Positions 25,615 to 34,425 of a DNA stretch of 64,000 bases are shown here, piece after piece (position 1 is the stretch's first letter; the number at the start of each line of letters is the position of its first letter). The DNA lies in the NCBI GenBank assembly GCA_028065725.1, contig JAPTVL010000550.1, forward strand, positions 62,001 to 126,000, given 5' to 3'. Under the pieces are notes generated by a model. It made no database searches, was not told where the DNA came from, and saw nothing but the letters and a program-made list of their open reading frames with translations. The position numbers and the translations under genes are program-made. This DNA comes from Betaproteobacteria bacterium. Its GTDB lineage: Bacteria; Pseudomonadota; Gammaproteobacteria; Burkholderiales; Rhodocyclaceae.

Positions 25615-27141
25615 TCAGCGTTTCGGCAGCGACGAATAGGTCTCGCGCAAGATGTTTTTCTGCACCTTGCCCATGGCATTGCGCGGCAGTTCGTCGACCA
25701 GATACACCCACTTCGGCACCTTGAAATTGGCCAGCCTGTCCTTGATCGCCGCGATTATGCCGGACTCCGTTAGCGCCTTGCCGGCGGCATTTTTCTGCCG
25801 CACCACGACGGCGGTGACGGCCTCGCCGAAATCCGCATGCGGCAGGCCGATCACGGCGGATTCGACGACGCCGGGCATGGCGTCGATCAGCTCCTCGATT
25901 TCCTTGGGATAGACGTTGAGGCCGCCGGTGATCACCAGATCCTTCGAGCGGCCACTGATCGTGACGTAGAAATCGGCATCGACGCTGCCCATGTCGCCGG
26001 TCTTGAAGAAGCCGTCGGCGGTGAATTCTTCTTTGGTCTTCTCGGGCATGCCCCAGTAGCCGACGAAGACGTTGTCGCCCCGGACCTGGATGCTGCCGAC
26101 CTCGCCGGTCCTGGTTGGCGTGCCGTCAGCGCCGACTATGCGCAGCTCGGTACCCGGCAGCGGAAAGCCGACGGTGCCGCCGCGGCGTTCGCCCTCGTAG
26201 GGATTCGAGGTGAACATGCCGCCCTCGGTCATGCCGTAGCGTTCGAGGATGGTGTGACCGGCGCGCGCCCGGAACTCGTCGAAGGTTTCCTTCAGCAGCG
26301 GCGCCGAACCGGAGATGAACAGGCGCATGTGGCGGCAGGTCTCGCGATCGAAGGAAGATTCTTGCAGCAGGCGCACGTAGAAGGTCGGCACGCCCATCAT
26401 CACCGTCGATTCGGCCAGCAGCCGCATGGCGCGCGCGGCGTCGAACTTCGGCTCGAAGAACATCGCCGAGCCGTTCAGCAGCGCGCAATGGCAGGCGACG
26501 AAGAGGCCATGCACATGGAATATCGGCAGCATGTGCAGCAGCACGTCACCGGGCTGGAAATGCCAGTATTCATGCAGGGTCTGCGCATTGTGCGCGAGGT
26601 TGCCGTGGGAGAGTATCGCGCCCTTGGAGCGCCCGGTGGTGCCCGAGGTATACAGGATCGCGGCGAAATTCCGGCTGCCGCGCGACACCGTCTCGAATGT
26701 GTCGGCCTGCGGCGTCGCGGCATCGATCAGCGAACCGCGGCCATCGTCGCCCAGCTCCAGCACGTGCGGCACTCCCGCCTTTGCCGCAAGTTCGGCGGCC
26801 AGCGCCCGCCCTTGCGGCCGGCACACGAAAAGGCCGGGCGTCGCGTCGCCGAGAAAGTACTCCAGCTCGTGGCGCTGGTAGGCCGGATTCAGCGGCAGGA
26901 ACACCATGCCGGCGCGGATCGCGGCGAGGTAGAGCACCAGCGCCTCGGGCGTCTTTTCCACCTGCGCCGCGACGCGGTCGCCGGGCTTGAGGCCGAGCGC
27001 CGCGATCAGGTTGGCGATGCGCGCGCTGGCGCGCTCGACATCGCCATAGGTCCACACCCGACCGTCCGGCAGGATCATGCAGGGCGCGGCGGAATCTTTC
27101 GGAAAGTGCTCGGCGAGCAGGGAATACAGGTTCTGGTTCAT
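25615..27141 (-). CDS. matB: Malonyl-CoA synthetase
   Basis: 508 aa ANL-superfamily enzyme: P-loop YTSGTTGRSKGAILSHGN, adenylation motif LERYGMTEGGMFTSNPYEG, hinge KDLVITGGLNVYPKEIEELI and the catalytic lysine region LPRNAMGKVQKN. It activates malonate to malonyl-CoA with ATP. The specificity is taken from the co-operonic malonyl-CoA decarboxylase. The start overlaps the TRAP permease stop by ATGA, so the open frame running further upstream is not part of the protein. Confidence 0.92.
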   Translation of the reverse strand: MNQNLYSLLAEHFPKDSAAPCMILPDGRVWTYGDVERASARIANLIAALGLKPGDRVAAQVEKTPEALVLYLAAIRAGMVFLPLNPAYQRHELEYFLGDATPGLFVCRPQGRALAAELAAKAGVPHVLELGDDGRGSLIDAATPQADTFETVSRGSRNFAAILYTSGTTGRSKGAILSHGNLAHNAQTLHEYWHFQPGDVLLHMLPIFHVHGLFVACHCALLNGSAMFFEPKFDAARAMRLLAESTVMMGVPTFYVRLLQESSFDRETCRHMRLFISGSAPLLKETFDEFRARAGHTILERYGMTEGGMFTSNPYEGERRGGTVGFPLPGTELRIVGADGTPTRTGEVGSIQVRGDNVFVGYWGMPEKTKEEFTADGFFKTGDMGSVDADFYVTISGRSKDLVITGGLNVYPKEIEELIDAMPGVVESAVIGLPHADFGEAVTAVVVRQKNAAGKALTESGIIAAIKDRLANFKVPKWVYLVDELPRNAMGKVQKNILRETYSSLPKR

Positions 27142-28466
27142 TTGACGTTGTTCGGCAACCACATCGCGATGTCCGGGAAGAAGGCCAGCAGCACGATGGC
27201 CAGCACCATCAGGACGATGAAGGGCAGCGTGCCCCAGATGATCTCGGACAGCTTGATGTCGGGCGCGATCGAGTTGATGACGAACAGGTTGAGTCCGACC
27301 GGCGGATGGATCAGGCCCATTTCCATGAGAATGGTCATCACCACGCCGAACCAGACCAGGTCGATGCCGTGCGCCTTGAGCGCCGGCAGGATGATCGGCG
27401 TCACCATCAGGATGATCGCCACCGGCGGCAGGAAGAAGCCGAGCACCACCAGCAGGATGTTGGCGGCGACGAAGAAGCCCCACTTGCCCAGCGGCAGGCC
27501 GACCATCCAGGCCGCGACTTCCTGCGTGATGTGCAGGTAGCTCATGACATAGGTGTAAAGGAAGCTCATGGCGATGATCATCATGACCATGGTCGATTCG
27601 CGCACCGTGCCGCCGAGGATGGCCATCATGTCCTTGTAGCGCCAGCAGCCGTAGATCACCATCACCATCAGCAGCGAAAAGAAGGCGCCGATGCCGGCGA
27701 CTTCGGAGGGCGTCGCCCAGCCGCCATAGAGCGCGACCATGATGATGACGATGATGGCGATGAAGGGCGCCAGCCGCGGCAGGGTCTCCAGCTTCTCGCG
27801 CCAGGTGAAGTTTTCCACGCGCAGGATGTCGGTGTTGTTGCCCAGCACCCGGGCGTGTGCCTGTTCGCGACGGAACTGGATCACTACCCAGATGGCGAAC
27901 ATCGCGGTCAGCAGCAGGCCGGGGCCGACGCCGGCCATGAACAGCTTGCCGATCGACTGCTCGGTGACGATGCCGTAGAGGATCAGCGTCAGCGAGGGCG
28001 GAATCAGGATGCCCAGGGTGCCGCCGGCGGCGATGATGCCGGCTGCCAGACCGGAGGAGTAGCCGCGCTTGCGCATCTCCGGGATGCCGGACGAACCGAT
28101 CGCCGAGCAGGTGGCCGGGCTTGAACCGCACATCGCCGCAAACACCGAGCAGGCCATCACGTTGGCCACGCCGAGGCCGCCGGGAATGCGCCCCATCCAG
28201 CGGTTGAGCGAGGAATACAGGTCGCCGCCGGCGCGCGACTTGCCGATGGCGGCGCCCATCAGGACGAACAGCGGAATGGTGAGCAGGACGAAATTGTCGA
28301 GTTCCGAGTAAAGCGTCTCGGCCACCAGTCCCACGGTTTCGCTCGGCATGTAGAGCAGCATGAAGACCAACGCCACGCCGCCCACCGCGAATGCAATCGG
28401 CATGCCGGAGAACAGCGCGGCGAAGGTGGCGATGCCGAACAGGATGCCTACCTGGAGCGTGCTCAT
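27138..28466 (-). CDS. TRAP transporter large permease, malonate type (DctM/MatM)
   Basis: 442 aa with about 12 membrane helices. Family motifs GMPIAFAVGGVAL, GVANVMACSVFAAMCGSSPAT and GGTLGILIPPSLTLILYG are present. It works with the small permease and binding protein to import a dicarboxylate using an ion gradient. Malonate is the inferred substrate because the genes lie between matA and matB. The start overlaps the small-subunit stop. Confidence 0.92.
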   Translation of the reverse strand: MSTLQVGILFGIATFAALFSGMPIAFAVGGVALVFMLLYMPSETVGLVAETLYSELDNFVLLTIPLFVLMGAAIGKSRAGGDLYSSLNRWMGRIPGGLGVANVMACSVFAAMCGSSPATCSAIGSSGIPEMRKRGYSSGLAAGIIAAGGTLGILIPPSLTLILYGIVTEQSIGKLFMAGVGPGLLLTAMFAIWVVIQFRREQAHARVLGNNTDILRVENFTWREKLETLPRLAPFIAIIVIIMVALYGGWATPSEVAGIGAFFSLLMVMVIYGCWRYKDMMAILGGTVRESTMVMMIIAMSFLYTYVMSYLHITQEVAAWMVGLPLGKWGFFVAANILLVVLGFFLPPVAIILMVTPIILPALKAHGIDLVWFGVVMTILMEMGLIHPPVGLNLFVINSIAPDIKLSEIIWGTLPFIVLMVLAIVLLAFFPDIAMWLPNNVK

Positions 28467-28975
28467 TCTTCGTCTTCCCTGTGCTGGTGGATCTGCTGGT
28501 CGCCGAGCTGCACCAGCATCTGCAGCGAGAGCATGGTCATGCCCAGCGCCATGAACAGGTAGGCCGGCCACAGCTTGGGCGCCCAGGCGGTGTTGCTCAT
28601 CTTGCCGTCGCTCCAGGCCTCGTGGAAAAACTTCCAGGCATGCCAGGCGATGAACAGGCAGAAGGCCATCGACAGGATGTCGCCCAGCGTGTTGCGCCAG
28701 CGGTTGGCGCGCTCCGAAAGCAGCGCGTCGAGCACTTCGATGCCGACGTGTCCGCGCGAGGCCTGGGTAAAGGCCGCGCTCATGAAGGTGGCGACGATCA
28801 GCAGCATGATCGACATTTCGATTTCCCAGTCGGTCGGCCAGTTGAGCCAGTAACGCACCACCACCTCGAAGACGAGGACGCCGCTGCAGATCACGATCAA
28901 CACCCCGGACAGGTAGCCGGTCAGGGTGTTGATCGCGGTCACCGCACGGCTGAACTGCCGCCAGGCCGCGCGCAT
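28463..28975 (-). CDS. TRAP transporter small permease (DctQ/MatQ)
   Basis: 170 aa with four membrane helices, the DctQ layout. The stretch VFEVVVRYWLNWPTDWEIEM matches the family's conserved region. It pairs with the large permease to form the membrane complex. ATG 28975 is chosen because it has TAAGG 2-6 bp upstream and keeps the protein at family length; longer versions would overlap the binding-protein gene. Confidence 0.9.
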   Translation of the reverse strand: MRAAWRQFSRAVTAINTLTGYLSGVLIVICSGVLVFEVVVRYWLNWPTDWEIEMSIMLLIVATFMSAAFTQASRGHVGIEVLDALLSERANRWRNTLGDILSMAFCLFIAWHAWKFFHEAWSDGKMSNTAWAPKLWPAYLFMALGMTMLSLQMLVQLGDQQIHQHREDEE

Positions 28976-28979
28976 GGCC

Positions 28980-29996
28980 TTACTTGACCGCCACGGCCAT
29001 GTCGAACAGAGCCTTGCCGTCCTTGACCTTCTCCTCGAAGTCCTTCCAGGCCGAGGCCTTGGCCACTTCGCGCCATTTCTCGAAGGCCGCCTGGTCCATG
29101 TCCACCACCTTGCGTCCGGCCTTGGCATAGACCTCGACCACGCGCTCGTCGTCGAGCTTGGCGGCCTCCATGCCGAACTTCTCGAGCGAGGCGCCGACTT
29201 CCATGACGATCTTCTGTTGCGCCGGCGTCAGGCTGTCGTAGGCCTTCTTCGACATCAGCAGCGGCTCGAACATGAACCAGAAGGAATGCTTGCGCCCGGC
29301 GGTGAGGAAGTCCGAGGTCTCGTGCAGGCGGAAGGAAATCAGCGAAGTGCTCGAGGTGACCGCGGCATCCAGCACGCCGGACTGCATCGCGCTGTAGATC
29401 TCGTTCGACGCCACATTGGTCACCGCGGCGCCAGCCGCCTTGGTCATCAGATCGACTTCACGGCTGCCGCCGCGCACCTTCATGCCCTTGGCGTCGTCCG
29501 GGCTCACCAGCGGCTTGGCCTTGGACGCGATGCCGCCGGCCTGCCAGACCCAGGTGACGATCTTGACGTTGCGTTCGTCGAGCAGGCGCACCAGTTCCTT
29601 GCCGATCGGCGCGTCCTTCCAGCGCAGGCCCTGCTCGTAGCTGGTGATCAGGGCCGGCATCAGGGTCAGGTTGGCGGCGGGAAATTCGCCACCGGCATAG
29701 GCCAGCGGATACAGCGCCATGTCGAGCGCACCGGTGGACAGGGCCTTGTACTGCGGTACCGGCTTCATCAGCGAGGCCGCCGGATAGATCTCGAACTTGA
29801 GCTGGCCGTTGGTCTTCTTTTCCACCTCGGCGGCGAACTTGCGCACCAGGCGGTCGCGGAAGTCGCCGTCGTCGATGGTGCCGCCGGGGAACTGGTGGGA
29901 AATCTTGATCGTCTTGACCTGGGCCAATACCTGTCCGCTGCTGAAGCTCAGGGTCACTGCCGCGGCCAGGGCCGCCTTGATAAATGCGCGTCGCAT
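28980..29996 (-). CDS. TRAP transporter substrate-binding protein (DctP/MatP)
   Basis: 338 aa. Signal peptide (residues 1-25, ending VLA), then a DctP-type binding protein: IKISHQFPGGTIDDGDFRD, VKTI... N-terminal strand, and the central RGGSREVDLMTKAAGAAVTN containing the arginine that usually binds the substrate carboxylate. It is periplasmic and should deliver malonate to the permease; the substrate is inferred from operon context. Confidence 0.92.
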   Translation of the reverse strand: MRRAFIKAALAAAVTLSFSSGQVLAQVKTIKISHQFPGGTIDDGDFRDRLVRKFAAEVEKKTNGQLKFEIYPAASLMKPVPQYKALSTGALDMALYPLAYAGGEFPAANLTLMPALITSYEQGLRWKDAPIGKELVRLLDERNVKIVTWVWQAGGIASKAKPLVSPDDAKGMKVRGGSREVDLMTKAAGAAVTNVASNEIYSAMQSGVLDAAVTSSTSLISFRLHETSDFLTAGRKHSFWFMFEPLLMSKKAYDSLTPAQQKIVMEVGASLEKFGMEAAKLDDERVVEVYAKAGRKVVDMDQAAFEKWREVAKASAWKDFEEKVKDGKALFDMAVAVK

Positions 29997-30018
29997 GATG
30001 TATCTCCTCTGTAAATGT

Positions 30019-31341
30019 CTATTTTTGTCGCGCCAGGCGCCTGACGGCAGCCGACGTGGTGATGGCGCCCTCGCGGGCGAAGCTTTCGACGTTTTGTTCC
30101 AGATCGTCGAGGTCGTACTGGTAATTCACCATGATGCCGAGCGATTGCTGCATGCCCTTGGACGAGGCATCGGCCAGGGGATTGATGCGTTCCAGGCGCG
30201 CGCCGTTGCCGAGGTGGAAGCGTGCGACGGGATCGAGCGGCAGCCTGCCGCCGTTGCGGCCGGACTTGGCCAGCGTCAGGTAGCGCGCCGCCAGTCGCGC
30301 CAGCGCCTCATTGACCCGGCGCGCCACGGCGTCATCCTGCGCCCAGACGCCGGTTGCCAGTTGCGCGGCGTCGAGTTCGAGGCCTTCCGCGGCCAGTTCC
30401 TGCGGGTTCTTCGCCACCCATTTGGCAAAGCCGGGCAGCGGCGACAGGGTGGCGAAGTGGCGCAGCTTGGGAAAATCGCGGCGCAGGTCGTCGATCACCC
30501 GCTTCAGCAGGAAATTGCCGAAGGAGACGCCGCGCAAGCCGGGCTGGGTGTTGGAAATCGAATAGAAAATCGCGGTGTCGGCGCGACGTGCGTCGAACAC
30601 CGGCGCCTGCTCGTCGAGCACGGCCTGGATGCTGTCGGCCAGATGGTCGGTGAGCGCCACCTCGACAAAGATCAGCGGCTCCATCGGCATGCGCGGATGG
30701 AAGAAGGCATACAGGCGCCGGTCCGAGTCGAGCCGGTTCTTGAGGTCGGTCCAGGAGCGGATTTCATGCACCGCCTCGTACTCGATGAGCTTCTCCAGCA
30801 GCGCCGCCGGTGAATTCCAGGTGATGCGCGAAAGTTCCAGAAAACCGACGTCGAACCACGCCGCGAAGCGCGATTCGAGTTCGCGATCGAGCGGCGCCAG
30901 TTCGGCATCCTCGTCCAGATAGCGCAACAGGTCGGCGCGCAGATCGACGAGGAACTTGACCCCCTGCGGAATGGCATTGAACTGGGTCAGGATGCGGATG
31001 CGCGCCGAACGCAGCGCCGCGCGCAGCGCCGCTTCGGCATCCCATTGCTGCGGCGTGTTGATCGCCTGCTGATAGGCCGTGTGGGCGGCGGCCACGACGG
31101 CTGGCGCCGGGCCGAACTCGAGTGAAATCAGGCGCAGAAAAGCGTGGCGCGCGGCATCGTTGAGCTTGAGATAGGTTTGCGCCAGGGCGGCGGCCCGGAT
31201 CCGCGCCGAAACCTCGCCGCCTTTCGCCTCGGCGCATTCGGCCAGCTGGCGGCGCCATTGGTCGAGCTGCTTCGGCCGGGCGGTCGCCGTCGTGCGGGCG
31301 CCGACTATCGAGCGCAGGCGCTGCACCAGCCCCTCAACCAT
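30019..31341 (-). CDS. matA: Malonyl-CoA decarboxylase
   Basis: 440 aa. Conserved blocks include SFGNFLLKRVIDDLRRDFP, FATLSPLPGFAKW and DPVARFHLGNGARLERIN, with the catalytic His/Ser region near the C-terminus, then SLGIMVNYQYDLDDLEQN. It converts malonyl-CoA to acetyl-CoA and CO2, completing malonate use with MatB. It overlaps the matR stop by a few bases. A 22-bp gap separates it from the transporter genes. Confidence 0.93.
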   Translation of the reverse strand: MVEGLVQRLRSIVGARTTATARPKQLDQWRRQLAECAEAKGGEVSARIRAAALAQTYLKLNDAARHAFLRLISLEFGPAPAVVAAAHTAYQQAINTPQQWDAEAALRAALRSARIRILTQFNAIPQGVKFLVDLRADLLRYLDEDAELAPLDRELESRFAAWFDVGFLELSRITWNSPAALLEKLIEYEAVHEIRSWTDLKNRLDSDRRLYAFFHPRMPMEPLIFVEVALTDHLADSIQAVLDEQAPVFDARRADTAIFYSISNTQPGLRGVSFGNFLLKRVIDDLRRDFPKLRHFATLSPLPGFAKWVAKNPQELAAEGLELDAAQLATGVWAQDDAVARRVNEALARLAARYLTLAKSGRNGGRLPLDPVARFHLGNGARLERINPLADASSKGMQQSLGIMVNYQYDLDDLEQNVESFAREGAITTSAAVRRLARQK

Positions 31342-32005
31342 GGACCGCCTCCAGCGCCAGCGAAAGTTCGCGCAGGGCCACCAGTTGCGCCAGCAGATGC
31401 TCGCGCATCACCCGCTCCGCCGCATGGGCATCCTGGCGATGCAGCGCCTGCATCAGCGCGCGGTGTTCGGCCAGCGACGCCGCCAGCCGGCCGGGCTGGC
31501 GCAGCGAATGGTGGCGGGAAAGCTTCAGCAGCTTGCGCAGGTCGCCGATCACGATCTGCAGCCAGCGGTTGCCGGCGCATTCCTGCATCTGGTCGTGAAA
31601 CAGATAGTTGGCTTCGTAGTAGCGATCGACATCGTTCGCCGCCGCGTGCCGCTCCAGTTTTTCGTGCAGGGCATCGAGCGCCTTGAGCTGGGCGGCCGAG
31701 CGCTTTCTTGCGACTTCATGGGCGACGCGGCCTTCCAGCGTGGCCATGATGGGGAAGATTTCCTCGAGGTCGCGCAGGGTCAACTCGGAAACGAAGCAGC
31801 CTTTGTGCGGTTGCAGATCAACCAGCCCCTCGGCCGACAGCACCTTGAGCGCCTCGCGCAAGGGCGTGCGGCTGATGCCGAGTTGCTCGGCGAGTGCCGC
31901 CTCGTCCAGCCGCTGACCCGGCGTCAGCGCGTGCTTGTAGATTCGCTCGCGCAGCAAATCGCCTGCCTGTTGCGACAACGACGAACGATTAATCTTTGTT
32001 TTCAA
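31334..32005 (-). CDS. matR: GntR/FCD-family regulator, MatR-like
   Basis: 223 aa. N-terminal winged helix of GntR type (LRERIYKHALTPGQRLDEAA, then LGISRTPLREALKVLSAEGL) and a C-terminal all-helical FCD ligand domain with metal-binding positions in FHDQM and HRALMQAL. It probably represses the malonate operon and is released by malonate. TTG 32005 is the only in-frame start after an upstream stop. Two operator-like sites lie 14-37 bp upstream. Confidence 0.9.
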   Translation of the reverse strand: MKTKINRSSLSQQAGDLLRERIYKHALTPGQRLDEAALAEQLGISRTPLREALKVLSAEGLVDLQPHKGCFVSELTLRDLEEIFPIMATLEGRVAHEVARKRSAAQLKALDALHEKLERHAAANDVDRYYEANYLFHDQMQECAGNRWLQIVIGDLRKLLKLSRHHSLRQPGRLAASLAEHRALMQALHRQDAHAAERVMREHLLAQLVALRELSLALEAVHG

Positions 32006-32018
32006 TTGGCTTTATGTC

Positions 32019-32042
32019 TTGCATACGATATTTTGTATACAA
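32019..32042 (-). promoter_or_regulatory. Tandem GntR/MatR operator sites
   Basis: TTGTATACAA (32033-32042) is a perfect palindrome with the TTGTA/TACAA half-sites typical of FCD-type GntR regulators. TTGCATACGA (32019-32028) is a second, degenerate copy 14 bp closer to matR. MatR of rhizobia is known to bind a closely similar TTGTATAC-centred site. Autoregulation and control of the mat operon are inferred. Confidence 0.6.
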
Positions 32043-32089
32043 CTTAACGGCTAGCTGCCGGGTGCGTCAAGCTGCATCGCAGCAAAAAG

Positions 32090-32743
32090 TCAGGTGGGCA
32101 TCAGCTGGGAGAAATCGTCTATGGCCGGGTAATCGCCGGTGTCCTTCACCGGCTTGGCGGTATCCGGCTTGCGGACCGTCACCAGATGCGCGATGCCATA
32201 CAGCCGCGCGCTGTCGAGCACCGGCAGGCTGTCGTCGACCAGCAGGGTGCGCGCCGGATCGAAGGCTTCGATTTCGCGCAGCCGTTGCCAGAAGGCCTGT
32301 TCCTCCTTCGCCGCACCCAGCGCATGCGAACTGACGATGGCGTCGAAACGCGGGCTGAGCCCGGTCTTCGCCATTTTCAGGGTCACGCTCTTGTGGTGGG
32401 CATTGGTCGCCAGCACCACGCGGCGGCGGCTGGCGCGCAGCGCATCGAGGAAATCCGTGACGTGGGGATGGATCTCGATCAGGTGCGCGACTTCTTCCTT
32501 GAGGCGCATGATATCCAGTTCCAACTCGGTCTCCCAGAAGTCCACCGAGTACCATTCCAGCGTGCCGGCGCGGGTGTGATAGCGCGCCATCAGCTCCTCG
32601 CGCCCGGCGCCCGGCGGCAGGCCGCGCGCCGCGGCATAGCGCTGCGGCAGGTGCACCTGCCAGAAGTGGTTGTCGAAATTCAGGTCGAGCAGGGTGCCGT
32701 CCATGTCGAGCAGGACGGTGTCGATCCGCGACCAGTCGATCAT
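32090..32743 (-). CDS. yrfG: HAD-type GMP/IMP nucleotidase (YrfG-like)
   Basis: 217 aa. HAD motif I DTVLLDMDGTLLDL, motif II VVLATNAHHKS and motif IV TLLVDDSLPVLDSA are complete. LNFDNHFWQVHLPQRYA after motif I matches the YrfG nucleotidases, which hydrolyse GMP and IMP. Start 32743 (MIDWSR) matches the family N-terminus; ATG 32776, which overlaps the upstream gene, is possible. It is probably co-transcribed with the secreted DsrE gene 13 bp upstream. Confidence 0.83.
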   Translation of the reverse strand: MIDWSRIDTVLLDMDGTLLDLNFDNHFWQVHLPQRYAAARGLPPGAGREELMARYHTRAGTLEWYSVDFWETELELDIMRLKEEVAHLIEIHPHVTDFLDALRASRRRVVLATNAHHKSVTLKMAKTGLSPRFDAIVSSHALGAAKEEQAFWQRLREIEAFDPARTLLVDDSLPVLDSARLYGIAHLVTVRKPDTAKPVKDTGDYPAIDDFSQLMPT

Positions 32744-32756
32744 CGCGACGTCGGTA

Positions 32757-33197
32757 TCAGGGTCGGATGTAGGCATAGCCCTGCTGCTGCAGACGCATGA
32801 CTTCAACATAGCCGGCCTTGGCATAGGCGATGCCGTCGATCATGTCGTCCTTGCCCAGGTTCAGCGACTTCATCGTGTTGCCGCAGGCGACGAAGCGCAC
32901 CCCGGCCGCCATCGCGTCGAGCACCTGGTTGGCGGCCAGCGCATCGGCCTTGAGCATGCCCAGTCCCGGACCGATGGCGACCACCGTGATCTCGACCTTG
33001 CCGAGTTCTTCCTGCACGTTGTTGATGTTGGCGAGTACCGTATTCCATTTGCGCGAATCGTCTTCATTCACCTGAAACACCGCGCGCTGGGGCGCTCCGG
33101 CGGCCGGCGCCGAATCCGCCGCAGGCGCGGCAGCGGGTGCCAGCGCGAACAGCAGCCAGGCCAGCAGGCCGCATGCGGTGAAAAGTCTGTGCTTCAT
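32757..33197 (-). CDS. Second secreted DsrE-family protein
   Basis: 146 aa, exactly the length of the protein at 20883-21323. Signal peptide (ending near AAPA, residue 26), then RAVFQVNEDDSRKWNTVLANI, ITVVAIGPGLGMLKAD, the conserved Cys105 in VACGNTM and the terminal QQQGYAYIRP. The DsrE-type cysteine suggests sulfane-sulfur binding in the periplasm. AAGGAT precedes ATG 33197. It is separated by 52 bp from the divergent FAD oxidoreductase. Confidence 0.8.
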   Translation of the reverse strand: MKHRLFTACGLLAWLLFALAPAAAPAADSAPAAGAPQRAVFQVNEDDSRKWNTVLANINNVQEELGKVEITVVAIGPGLGMLKADALAANQVLDAMAAGVRFVACGNTMKSLNLGKDDMIDGIAYAKAGYVEVMRLQQQGYAYIRP

Positions 33198-33249
33198 GTC
33201 GGTTATCCTTGCACGCAAAACAAGACCCTAACTCTGCCACAAATTTCCC

Positions 33250-34365
33250 ATGGAAAAAATCGACTGCGCCGTAATCGGCGCCGGCGTGATCGGCCTCGCC
33301 GTGGCGCGCCGGCTCGCCGCGCAAGGCCGCGAGGTGCTGATCCTCGAAGCCGAAAGCGCCTTCGGTACCGGCATCAGCGCACGCAACAGCGAAGTGATCC
33401 ATGCCGGCATCTACTACCCGACCGGCTCGCTCAAGGCCGGTCTGTGCGTCGCCGGACGCCGTATGCTCTACGACTACTGCGCGGAACGCGGCATCGGCCA
33501 CCGGCGCTGCGGCAAGCTGATCGTCGCCACCGGCGAGGATCAACACGGGCAACTCGCAGCCATCGCCGCCAAAGCCCGCGCCAATGGCGTCGAGGATCTG
33601 CAATTCCTCGCGCGCAACGAAGCGCGTGCGCTGGAGCCGGCGCTCGAATGCACGGCGGCGCTGCTGTCGCCCTCGACCGGCATTGTCGACAGCCATGGCC
33701 TGATGCTGGCCCTGCTCGGCGATGCCGAACGCCATGGCGCGGTGCTGGCGCTGCAAACTCCGGTGCTGGGTGGCGCGGTCGTCGACGACGGCATCGTGCT
33801 CGAGACCGGCGGCGAGCCGACGAACGCCATGCGCCTGCACGCGACGACCGTGGTGAACTGCGCCGGACTCGGCGCGCAGGGCATCGCCGACACCCTGCGC
33901 GGCCTGCCGCCGGAAACCGTGCCGCCGCTGCACTACGCCAAAGGCAACTACTACGCCCTGGCCGGACGCGCGCCGTTCGCGCGGCTGATCTACCCGGTCC
34001 CGGTCAAGGCCGGCCTGGGCGTGCATCTGACGCTCGACCTCGGCGGCCAGGCACGCTTCGGTCCCGACGTGGAATGGATAGAACGCATCGACTACAGGGT
34101 GGCGCCGGAACGCGCCGCGGTCTTCTACGCCGAAGTGCGCCGCTACTGGCCGCAACTACCCGACGGCGCGCTGCAGCCGGCCTATGCCGGAATCCGGCCG
34201 AAACCCCATGCGCCGGAGGCTGCCGCCTGCGACTTCCTGGTGTCCGGCCCGACCGCGCATGGCATCCGCGGCCTGGTCAACCTCTACGGCATCGAATCGC
34301 CGGGGCTGACCTCCTGCCTGGCGCTGGCCGACCATGTCGCCAGCATGCTGGCGACCGAACGCTGA
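33250..34365 (+). CDS. FAD-dependent oxidoreductase, L-2-hydroxyglutarate oxidase-like
   Basis: 371 aa. FAD-binding GxGxxG in [18 protein letters not shown], then [19 protein letters not shown], which is characteristic of the LhgO/YgaF branch of the DAO family. The C-terminal FAD contact is [20 protein letters not shown]. It probably oxidises a 2-hydroxyacid such as L-2-hydroxyglutarate and passes electrons to quinone; the exact substrate is uncertain. Confidence 0.83.
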   Translation: MEKIDCAVIGAGVIGLAVARRLAAQGREVLILEAESAFGTGISARNSEVIHAGIYYPTGSLKAGLCVAGRRMLYDYCAERGIGHRRCGKLIVATGEDQHGQLAAIAAKARANGVEDLQFLARNEARALEPALECTAALLSPSTGIVDSHGLMLALLGDAERHGAVLALQTPVLGGAVVDDGIVLETGGEPTNAMRLHATTVVNCAGLGAQGIADTLRGLPPETVPPLHYAKGNYYALAGRAPFARLIYPVPVKAGLGVHLTLDLGGQARFGPDVEWIERIDYRVAPERAAVFYAEVRRYWPQLPDGALQPAYAGIRPKPHAPEAAACDFLVSGPTAHGIRGLVNLYGIESPGLTSCLALADHVASMLATER

Positions 34366-34425
34366 GCGAAGCCGGTGCGCCAAGCTGCTAGGATATCGGC
34401 TTCCACTCACCGGTTCCGCCCCCCG

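Noticed and set aside
32090..32776. Start of the nucleotidase at ATG 32776
   Set aside because: It would add 11 residues not present in relatives and overlap the DsrE gene; ATG 32743 fits the family better, though not proven.
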